The position numbers were made by a program, and so were the translations under genes. From NCBI GenBank assembly GCA_015075365.1, contig JABTUN010000001.1:1488001-1552000 (forward strand): a stretch of 64,000 bases of DNA, given 5' to 3'. The notes under the pieces are model-generated. The model was not told where the DNA came from, ran no database searches, and was given only the letters and a program-made list of their open reading frames with translations. Below, piece by piece: positions 52,292 through 59,117 of the stretch; position 1 is the stretch's first letter; every line of letters begins with the position of its first letter. The DNA is from Verrucomicrobiaceae bacterium (lineage in GTDB: Bacteria; Verrucomicrobiota; Verrucomicrobiia; Verrucomicrobiales; Verrucomicrobiaceae).

Positions 52292-53887
52292 ATGGAACTC
52301 CCTGCCGCCCACGCCCGCCGCCACGATCTGGATGCTTTGCGCGCGTTTGCCATGCTGCTGGGCATCGCGCTGCATGCCGCGCTTTCCTTCACAGGCGGGC
52401 CGTGGGTGGTGCAGGACGCGCGCACGAGCGGTGTGTTTCATCTGCTCATCAGCGCGGTGCATGGCTTTCGCATGCCGCTGTTCTTCCTGCTCAGCGGCTT
52501 CTTCACCGCCATGCTCTGGCGGCGGCGCGGGCTGCGCTCGGTGGTGGCGCATCGCTTCAAGCGTGTCTTCCTGCCGCTGCTGCTCGGGCTGGTGACGATC
52601 GGGCCGCTGATGCACTGGATCGGCGGCCTGGCCGCGAGATCCAGGCCGCTTGAGGCCAGGGCCGGGCCCATGACCCTGTGGAAAGCCTGCGCGGCAGGCG
52701 ATCACAAGGAGGTGGCGGGCTTCACCGACACAGGAAGCGATGTGAACGCCCCCGATCCCGTGCTGGGCGTGACGCCGCTGGCCTACGCGACGCTGTTTGG
52801 GCATCCAAGTGTCGTCGAGCTCCTCCTGGACCGCGGGGCGGATGTGAATCGAGCCGGCCGCGATGGCGGCACCGCGCTCCATGCGGCGGCTTTCCTGGGC
52901 CGTGCGAGCATTGCCCGGCTGCTGCTGAAGGCGGGTGCGGATGCGACAGCGAAGAACGAACGCGGGGAGACGGCGCTCGATGCCACGCGGGCGGACTGGG
53001 ACACCACGCGCTTCATCATGCAGGCGCTGAGGATCACGGTGGAGGAGGAAACACTCGCCAAAGGGCGTGAGGAGGTGCGGGAGATGCTCGGCGGCGGTCC
53101 GGTGGAGACGAAGCGCAGGCCGTTGCTCGGACTTTGGCTGTTTTTGACGCGTGCGCCTGTTTTCAGCCACCTTTGGTTCCTGTGGTTCCTCTGCTGGATG
53201 GCCGCCGGATTCGGGATTTGCGCGTGGATCGCGAACCGCGTCGGCTGGAGGCCCAAACCACGGCGTTGGGTGAGCTCGCCGCTGCGTCATCTTTGGCTCA
53301 TTCCGCTGACGATGATCCCGGCGTGGTTCATGGGCCGTGACATGCCGAATTTTGGGCCGGACACGTCATCCAGCCTTCTGCCGCCGCTGTATCTGCTGGC
53401 CTACTACGCGGTCTTTTTCGGCTACGGCGTGTTGTACTTCGACAGCGAGGACGAAAGCGACCGCATGGGCCGCCGCTGGTGGCTCACCCTGCCCTTCGCG
53501 CTGCTCCTCGTGTATCCCGCCGGCCTCGCGGCGACCTACGGCGGCCCGAGGCTGCGCCTCGTCGCGATCCTGCTCCAGGTGATCTATGTCTGGATGATGA
53601 GCGCGGCGATGATCGGGCTGTTCCGCCGTTTCGTCTCCCAGGAGCGCCCGTGGATTCGTTACCTCTCCGACGCCTCCTACTGGATGTATCTGGCACACCT
53701 GCCGCTCGTACTCGCCGCTCAGCTCTGGATGCGCGGCTGGCCGCTGCCCTCCGGCGTGAAGTTCATGCTGATCTGCGGCGGCGTGTTCGCGGTGCTTCTG
53801 GTGAGTTATGAGCACCTTGTGCGCTACACCTGGATCGGCGCGCTCTTGAACGGGCGGAAGAAAAAGCAGGATCGGGACCCGGGCTGA
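52292..53887 (+). CDS. Acyltransferase-3-like membrane protein with inserted ankyrin repeats
   Basis: The 531-residue protein begins like an acyltransferase-3 (OpgC/MdoC-like) membrane enzyme, with ARRHDLDALRAFAMLLGIALHAALSF at residues 9-33 and FRMPLFFLLSGFFTAML near 59-75. After the first three membrane segments, residues about 127-250 are three ankyrin repeats (TPLAYATLFGHPSVVELLLDRGADVN, TALHAAAFLGRASIARLLLKAGADATAKN, TALDATRADWDTTRFIMQAL). Membrane segments then resume (LWFLWFLCWMAAGFG onward, about eight) and it ends with ASYWMYLAHLPLVLAAQLWM, typical of the family. Such enzymes transfer acyl or succinyl groups to carbohydrates. The ankyrin block in a loop between segments 3 and 4 is unusual and would be cytoplasmic or periplasmic depending on topology. 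Confidence 0.85.
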   Translation: MELPAAHARRHDLDALRAFAMLLGIALHAALSFTGGPWVVQDARTSGVFHLLISAVHGFRMPLFFLLSGFFTAMLWRRRGLRSVVAHRFKRVFLPLLLGLVTIGPLMHWIGGLAARSRPLEARAGPMTLWKACAAGDHKEVAGFTDTGSDVNAPDPVLGVTPLAYATLFGHPSVVELLLDRGADVNRAGRDGGTALHAAAFLGRASIARLLLKAGADATAKNERGETALDATRADWDTTRFIMQALRITVEEETLAKGREEVREMLGGGPVETKRRPLLGLWLFLTRAPVFSHLWFLWFLCWMAAGFGICAWIANRVGWRPKPRRWVSSPLRHLWLIPLTMIPAWFMGRDMPNFGPDTSSSLLPPLYLLAYYAVFFGYGVLYFDSEDESDRMGRRWWLTLPFALLLVYPAGLAATYGGPRLRLVAILLQVIYVWMMSAAMIGLFRRFVSQERPWIRYLSDASYWMYLAHLPLVLAAQLWMRGWPLPSGVKFMLICGGVFAVLLVSYEHLVRYTWIGALLNGRKKKQDRDPG

Positions 53888-53905
53888 CAGGATATCCAGG
53901 CACCC

Positions 53906-53954
53906 TCACTCCAGGATCATCTCGCCCTTCATCAGGAGCCAGCGACCGGGGAAG
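53906..53954 (-). pseudogene. Degenerate second copy of the cupredoxin gene's 3' end
   Basis: These 49 bases match 54049-54097 at 44 positions and end in the same in-frame stop. They would read EYFPGRWLLMKGEMILE, against CTFPGHWLVMKGEMIVE in the real gene. The copper-ligand cysteine becomes Glu (with Tyr next) and the ligand histidine becomes Arg, so the copy could not bind copper. It is separated from the true end by 94 bases of palindromic repeat. Confidence 0.75.
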
Positions 53955-54048
53955 TATTCCAGAGCTTTAGCTCGTTGAGGTGTGACTGGGTGAGGCGTTG
54001 ACGGAAGCAGATCCAGCAAACGATGCGGGCTAAAGCCCTGGATTACAT
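53955..54048. repeat. Palindromic repeat, family B, between tail copies
   Basis: CCAGAGCTTTAGCTCG near 53959 and CGGGCTAAAGCCCTGG near 54025 are near-inverse arms. The second arm, followed by ATTACATT, is the inverse of 24201-24224 at 22 of 24 bases. It fills the space between the stop of the cupredoxin fusion gene and the duplicated gene tail. Confidence 0.8.
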
Positions 54049-57000
54049 TCACTCCACGATCATCTCGCCCTTCATCACCAGCCAGTGGCCGGGGAAGGTG
54101 CAGATGTAGGGGTATTTGCCTTTCGCGGTGGGCGCGGTGAAGCGGAGGACTTCGCGGTCGCCTTGATTGAGCATCTTGGTTTTGTGCAGGATCTTCGGCG
54201 AGTCGGGGATGAAGCCTTTGGCGAAGCCATCGGGTGTTTTGGCCATTTCGTTGCCGGCCATGCCGACTTCGTCCGCCGCGCCGGGCTGGACGATGAGGAG
54301 ATTGTGCGGGGTGACGTCGGGATTTTCGAAAACGAGCTTCACGGGGGCTCCGGGGGCGACTTTGAACTCGCGCAGGTCGTAGAGCAGGCGCTCGGGGATG
54401 GTCTTGATGGTGATGGTTTGCAGGCCGGGCTGGTTGTCGAAGGGGTTCGGCGGCTCGGGCTTCTTCTTTTTCGCCATCAGGGCGGGTTTGGTGGGCTCGC
54501 TGTCTTTGAGGAATTTTTCCAATTCGGGATGCTTCTGCATGAAGGCGGTGTTGCCCTTCCAAAGCGGCTGCAGCGTGTGGCTGTCGAGCGAGGTGCGCAG
54601 CGCGTAGGTGAGGTAAGGGTCCATCGGGTGCTTCAGCAGATCGAGCGCGGCCTCCAAGGCCCATTCGTTGCCGATGTAGCTAGCTGTGATGGCTGCTTCG
54701 AGGCGAACGAGGCCGCTGGGGTCGTTTGCTGATTTGTGAAGCAATTCCCAGCCATGTTTGAACTCACCTATGTTAAATCGAAGAGCACGAGTCGCGACAG
54801 AACGAGCCTTCGGTGACTTGGAGTTCAAGAGTGGCAGAACGGCATGAGCGAAACTTTTGTCCACGCTTAGGCCCACCCACATCGCTTCACGCAGTCTTGA
54901 GAAGTCTTCATCTTCCCACTGGTCAACTTGCTCTAGCGCCGTCATTCGCTCAGCAGCTTCGATTACCTCCCCAGGTTTCCTTTCCCTCAACTCCACCTTC
55001 GCGCGATACCGCGTGCGGTAGTTCTCGCTCTTCAGCAGCTCCAGCAGCTCGGGGATGCTCGCGCCGGCGATCTTCGGTGCTTCCTCGAGTTTTTGATCTT
55101 TCGCGGTGATGCGCCAGATGCGGCCGGATTTTTTGTCGCGGCGGGTGTCGCGGAGGGAGTATTGGGCGTGGCCTTTGACGGGGTTGTACCAGTCGGCGAT
55201 GTACATCGCGCCGTCGGGGCCTTGCTGGATGTCCACGGGGATGAAGCTCAAGTTCGTGCTCTGGAAGACGATGCCGACTTTCTTTTCCTCGAAGTGCGTG
55301 TCGTGCTCCACCCACTCGTGCAGCTCGACTTCGTTGGTGGGCTTGTAGCGCACGCGCATGAAGTGTTTTTTGTCGCGCAAGTCCTTCGGCCAGTGGCTGC
55401 TGGTGAGGAATTCCTGGCCGCAGGTGCCGCTGTAAGCCGGGAAGTAGTTCCCAGCGGGGACGTGGATGTCGGGGTAGGGCGCATTGAGCGCGTGGACGGC
55501 GCTGGCGAAGACGGGATGGCTGCCGACGTGGAAGCCCCAGTCGTCGAAGGTGATGCCCCAGGGGTTCGTGCTCATGTAGCTGCCAAAGGCGAGCAGCCTG
55601 CCGGTGGCGGGCGTGTAGCGGAAGAAGCTGCTCTCGCGGGCGCGGACGGGGCCGTAGGGCGTCTCGACCTGGCTGTGATGGAAGATGCTCTCGCGGAAGA
55701 TGAGATCGCCCTCGGGGCTCCAGACGAAGTCGTGCAGCGCGTGGTGACTGTCCTCGGTGCCGAAGCCGGTGAGGAGTTTTTCGCGGTGGTCGGCCTTGCC
55801 GTCGCCATCGGTGTCTTTGAGGAAGGTCAGGTGGGGCTGGTCAGAGACGAAGACGCCGCCATTCCCGAACTCGAAGCTGAGCGGGATGGCGAGCTTGTCG
55901 GCCCACACGCTGCATTTGTCGGCGCGGTGGTCGCCATTGGTGTCTTCGAGGATGAGGATGCGATCCTGCGGGGCCTCGCCAGGCATGATTTGCGGGTAAG
56001 TCGTGCTCGTGCTGACCCACAGGCGGCCTTTGCCATCAAACCGAATGGCGATGGGCTTCACGAAGAGCTCCGGGAAGTCTTCTTCGGAGGCGAAGAGGCT
56101 GACTTCGAAGCGCGGGTCGATTTTGAAGGCTTTCCGTTCATCGGCGGGAGAGAGCCATTCGTTGATGGGGCGGTCTCCGGTGATGGTGGGGAGGGGTTCG
56201 AGCGCGGCATCCAAAGTAGTCCAGTTGCGCCGCAACTGGTCGTTTGGTTCCGAGTCGCGGCGCGACTCGGCTACTTTGCTTGCGGCGGCGTCCCAAATGA
56301 CACGATCCCGGTTTTCTACCATTTGGAGAAGCTTCTTCAGCTCACCGGGGAAGTTCACGACGCCGTAGGGCTCCATGCGACCGCCTTTGATGTAGTAGTA
56401 GTTCAGCGGGCGGTAGTGCTGGAAGAACTTGTCCTCCTTTTCGACGACGGCGGCGCGGACGGCTTCGTTGAGCTTCGGCGGGGTTTCCTGCGTGAGCTGG
56501 TTGTAGAGGCGCTCGGAAAAAACGCGGTAGCCTTCTTGGTTGAGGTGGACGCCATTGGTGGAATGCGGAGTGCGGAATTCGGAAGGCGGAATGTCGAAAA
56601 CATCCGCGAAGGCCACTTTCTCGGCGGCGGCGACTTTTTTCATCGCGTCGGTGTAAAGCTTGATTTGGGCGTTGAGATGCTCGTGCGGCTTCTCAGCGGC
56701 GGTGGGGCTCACGAGGACGATTTTCGGCTCGGAGGTGCCGTTGTAGCGATGGGCCTTCAGCTCGATGAGGAAGGCCTTGAGGAGCGTTTCGAACTCGGCG
56801 AGGCCTTTTTCGCCTTTGAAGCTCTCGTTGAAGCCGAAGGCGGCGAGGATGACGTCGGCCTTGTGCTCGGTGAGGTGCTGGTTGAGGTCGCCAAAGCCAT
56901 CCGGTCGCGGGCGCAGGGCCACTTCATCGGCGGACCAGCTCAGGTTGCGGAAAACGAGCTTCTCCTTGGCAAAGCGCTGGTGCATGAGCGCCTCGAACTG

Positions 57001-57129
57001 GCCGTCGTCGCGCATGCGATCGAAGAGCGAGTTCCCGATCAGGGCGATGCGCGTGCCCGGTTTCAGCTCCAGCGGGAGCTGGGAGAAGGCGGGAATGGCG
57101 GCGAGGAGGGTGAGGAGGAGCTGTTTCAT
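54049..57129 (-). CDS. SGNH-hydrolase/propeller/HEAT/cupredoxin fusion protein
   Basis: The 1026-residue protein has leader MKQLLLTLLAAIPAFS. Residues about 22-215 are an SGNH/GDSL hydrolase-like domain with Ser34 in IGNSLFDRM and GFNES, but the usual DxxH reads NGVH (Asn191, His194), so activity is doubtful. Residues about 330-690 are a PVC-type propeller (FEVSLFASEEDFPELFVKPIAIRFDGKGRLWVSTSTTYPQ, DTDGDGKADH), 700-860 HEAT-like helices, and about 880-1026 a type-1 copper domain with His942, Cys1010, His1015 and Met1019 in CTFPGHWLVM, exactly azurin spacing. It has no CxxCH site; a copper centre takes its place. A 67-base palindrome lies in frame between the first two domains. Confidence 0.88.
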   Translation of the reverse strand: MKQLLLTLLAAIPAFSQLPLELKPGTRIALIGNSLFDRMRDDGQFEALMHQRFAKEKLVFRNLSWSADEVALRPRPDGFGDLNQHLTEHKADVILAAFGFNESFKGEKGLAEFETLLKAFLIELKAHRYNGTSEPKIVLVSPTAAEKPHEHLNAQIKLYTDAMKKVAAAEKVAFADVFDIPPSEFRTPHSTNGVHLNQEGYRVFSERLYNQLTQETPPKLNEAVRAAVVEKEDKFFQHYRPLNYYYIKGGRMEPYGVVNFPGELKKLLQMVENRDRVIWDAAASKVAESRRDSEPNDQLRRNWTTLDAALEPLPTITGDRPINEWLSPADERKAFKIDPRFEVSLFASEEDFPELFVKPIAIRFDGKGRLWVSTSTTYPQIMPGEAPQDRILILEDTNGDHRADKCSVWADKLAIPLSFEFGNGGVFVSDQPHLTFLKDTDGDGKADHREKLLTGFGTEDSHHALHDFVWSPEGDLIFRESIFHHSQVETPYGPVRARESSFFRYTPATGRLLAFGSYMSTNPWGITFDDWGFHVGSHPVFASAVHALNAPYPDIHVPAGNYFPAYSGTCGQEFLTSSHWPKDLRDKKHFMRVRYKPTNEVELHEWVEHDTHFEEKKVGIVFQSTNLSFIPVDIQQGPDGAMYIADWYNPVKGHAQYSLRDTRRDKKSGRIWRITAKDQKLEEAPKIAGASIPELLELLKSENYRTRYRAKVELRERKPGEVIEAAERMTALEQVDQWEDEDFSRLREAMWVGLSVDKSFAHAVLPLLNSKSPKARSVATRALRFNIGEFKHGWELLHKSANDPSGLVRLEAAITASYIGNEWALEAALDLLKHPMDPYLTYALRTSLDSHTLQPLWKGNTAFMQKHPELEKFLKDSEPTKPALMAKKKKPEPPNPFDNQPGLQTITIKTIPERLLYDLREFKVAPGAPVKLVFENPDVTPHNLLIVQPGAADEVGMAGNEMAKTPDGFAKGFIPDSPKILHKTKMLNQGDREVLRFTAPTAKGKYPYICTFPGHWLVMKGEMIVE
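56212..56278. repeat. In-frame palindromic element, family C
   Basis: Outer arms CAAAGTAG (56212-56219) and CTACTTTG (56271-56278) enclose two hairpins, CCAGTTGCG-C-CGCAACTGG and CCGAGTCGCG-G-CGCGACTCGG. It is translated as SKVAESRRDSEPNDQLRRNW between the SGNH domain and the propeller of the fusion protein. Confidence 0.85.
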
Positions 57130-57198
57130 TGCCGTTTGAGGGGGTATCCCGCTGAAAATCAAAAAACCGGACGCTGAACGCAGGATTGGCGACATTTT

Positions 57199-57212
57199 CG
57201 TCACAAATGACG
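57199..57212. promoter_or_regulatory. Possible operator, inverted repeat CGTCA-CAAA-TGACG
   Basis: A perfect 5-bp inverted repeat with a 4-base spacer ends 12 bases upstream of the -35 hexamer of the promoter at 57225. It is a plausible activator or repressor site for the phosphate operon or the divergent fusion gene; it is not a canonical Pho box. Confidence 0.35.
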
Positions 57213-57224
57213 TTTGGGAAGCCT

Positions 57225-57253
57225 TTGACAGCCCTCCGGCCTGCCGCTCTGAT
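57225..57253 (+). promoter_or_regulatory. Sigma-70-type promoter for DUF47-PiT operon
   Basis: TTGACA (57225-57230) is a perfect -35 hexamer; 17 bases later TCTGAT (57248-57253) matches the -10 consensus at 4 of 6 positions. The ATG of the DUF47 gene is 35 bases downstream. The 159-base gap 57130-57288 holds this and the inverted repeat at 57199. Confidence 0.55.
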
Positions 57254-57288
57254 GCGGCGCTTTTCCCCGACCTCCCCTCTCCTGACCC

Positions 57289-57918
57289 ATGATCTCCCTC
57301 CAGAAGTTTTTTGGCAAAACCGACGTGTTTTATGACCTGCTGGAACGCAGCGCAAAGGAGGCGCAGAGCAGCGTCCACACGCTCAAGACCATCATGGCAA
57401 AACCGGCGGGCTCCACGAGCATGGAGAGCCTGCGGGAGACGCGCCGGAAGGACAAGGCGATCACGCAGGAGATCGACGAGGCGCTGTGCAAGACCTTTGT
57501 GACAGATCTGGAACGTGAGGACGTGGAGCAACTGGCCAACGCGCTCTACAAGATCCCGAAGACCGTCGAAAAAATCGCCGAGCGCTATGAAATCTGCGCC
57601 GGGAAGCTGGACGGGGTGGATTTCTCGAAACAGACGGCCTTCACGGAGGCGGCGGTGGACATCGTGGTGACGATGGTGGGCGAGCTGCGGCGGAAAATGC
57701 ACCTGGAGAAGATCAAGGAGCACAACGCACGCCTCCAGCAGATCGAGGGCGACGCGGACAAGCACATCCTGGCGCTGCTGAAGGACTTGTACCAGGGCAG
57801 CCACGACCCGGTGAGGGTGATCATGCTACGCGATCTCTACGACCTGCTGGAAAAGGTGGTCGATCGCTGCCGGGACGCGGGGAACGTGCTCTCCCACATT
57901 GTTTTGAAGTACACCTGA
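57289..57918 (+). CDS. DUF47 family PhoU-like protein (PiT-associated)
   Basis: The 209-residue all-helical protein is a DUF47/PhoU-like regulator (MISLQKFFGKTDVFYDLLERSAKEAQSSVHTLKTIM, RRKDKAITQEIDEALCKTFVTDLEREDVEQLANALYKIPKTVEKIAERYEI). Family members sit next to PiT phosphate transporters and are thought to regulate them, possibly by binding metal through conserved Asp/Glu residues on the helical bundle. Here the gene is 22 bases before the PiT gene and shares its promoter. The ATG is preceded by the only good promoter in the area. Confidence 0.9.
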   Translation: MISLQKFFGKTDVFYDLLERSAKEAQSSVHTLKTIMAKPAGSTSMESLRETRRKDKAITQEIDEALCKTFVTDLEREDVEQLANALYKIPKTVEKIAERYEICAGKLDGVDFSKQTAFTEAAVDIVVTMVGELRRKMHLEKIKEHNARLQQIEGDADKHILALLKDLYQGSHDPVRVIMLRDLYDLLEKVVDRCRDAGNVLSHIVLKYT

Positions 57919-57940
57919 TCGCAGCCGCACCTTCCTCCCG

Positions 57941-59026
57941 ATGACGACCGCCCTCTTTTTGCTGTTTGTGGTGCTGTTCGTCGTGCTGGCCTTTGAGTAC
58001 ATCAACGGTTTTCACGACACGGCCAACGCGATCGCCACCGTGGTGAGCACGAAGGTGCTCACGCCGCGCCAGGCGCTGGTGCTGGCGGCCGGGATGAACC
58101 TGGTGGGCGCGTTTTTCGGCCAGGCGGTGGCCAAGACGATCCACAGCGGCCTGGTGGACGACAAGATCGTGGCAGTGACGACGCTGACGGTGTTTTGCGC
58201 CATGCTGGGGGGCATCATCTGGAACCTGCTGACGTGGTGGTTCGGCATGCCGTCCAGCAGCACGCACGCGCTGGTGGGCGGGCTGATCGGCGCTAGCCTG
58301 GCGGCGGCCAAGGGAAACTGGAACGTGCTGATCTGGTCCCGCGTGAAGCCGGATGGCAAGGTGGAGGGGATCTACCACAAGGTGGTGATCCCGATGATCA
58401 CCAGTCCGCTGCTGGGTCTGACCGTGGGGTTTGTTGTGATGGGGCTGCTCTTCCTCATGATCCGCAACTGGCGTCCGAGCACGGTAAACTCCACCTTTGG
58501 CCGGCTGCAGATCCTGAGCGCGGGCTACATGGGCTTCGGCCACGGCCTGGCGGACGCGCAAAAGACGATGGGCGTGATCATGCTGACGCTGTTTGGCGCC
58601 ACGGCGGCCGGCGACCTCGACGGGCTGCCTTCGTGGCTCGGGTTCCTCCGGATCGAGGACAAGTCCGCCAGCATCCCCACCTGGATCGTGATCACCTGCG
58701 CGCTGGTGATGGCGGCGGGCACCTATGCGGGCGGCTGGCGCATCATCAAGACCCTGGGGCACAAGATGGTCAAAATGAAACCGGTGCACGGCTTCGCGGC
58801 GGAGACCACCGCCGCGACCATCCTGGCAGCCACGGGCGCGATGGGCATGCCGGTGAGCACGACGCACACGATCACGACCAGCATCATGGGCGTGGGCGCG
58901 GCGAAGCGCGCCAACGCCATCCAGTGGAGCCTCGTCGAGCAGATCGTCTGGGCCTGGGTGATGACCATCCCGGCCACAGGCATCCTGGGCTACCTGATCT
59001 ACAAGATTTGCGGGCTGTTCGCATAG
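57941..59026 (+). CDS. Inorganic phosphate transporter, PiT family
   Basis: The 361-residue inner-membrane protein is a low-affinity phosphate:cation symporter. The PiT signature appears twice, once as EYINGFHDTANAIATVVSTK at residues 20-39 and again as MGFGHGLADAQKTMGVIML near 196-214, with GMPSSSTHALVGGLIGASL and GMPVSTTHTITTSIMGVG as the paired half signatures. Length and about ten hydrophobic segments are as expected. It follows the DUF47 gene by 22 bases, so both are cotranscribed from the promoter at 57225. Phosphate import is the likely role; metal-phosphate uptake is possible. Confidence 0.93.
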   Translation: MTTALFLLFVVLFVVLAFEYINGFHDTANAIATVVSTKVLTPRQALVLAAGMNLVGAFFGQAVAKTIHSGLVDDKIVAVTTLTVFCAMLGGIIWNLLTWWFGMPSSSTHALVGGLIGASLAAAKGNWNVLIWSRVKPDGKVEGIYHKVVIPMITSPLLGLTVGFVVMGLLFLMIRNWRPSTVNSTFGRLQILSAGYMGFGHGLADAQKTMGVIMLTLFGATAAGDLDGLPSWLGFLRIEDKSASIPTWIVITCALVMAAGTYAGGWRIIKTLGHKMVKMKPVHGFAAETTAATILAATGAMGMPVSTTHTITTSIMGVGAAKRANAIQWSLVEQIVWAWVMTIPATGILGYLIYKICGLFA

Positions 59027-59117
59027 CGCGGGGCGTTTGCCAGGGCGGGGAGACAGCTTCTTGAAAGAGGCCCGTGATTGCGGCTTTATCCTTCCCAAGC
59101 CACCCCCAAATCCCCCC

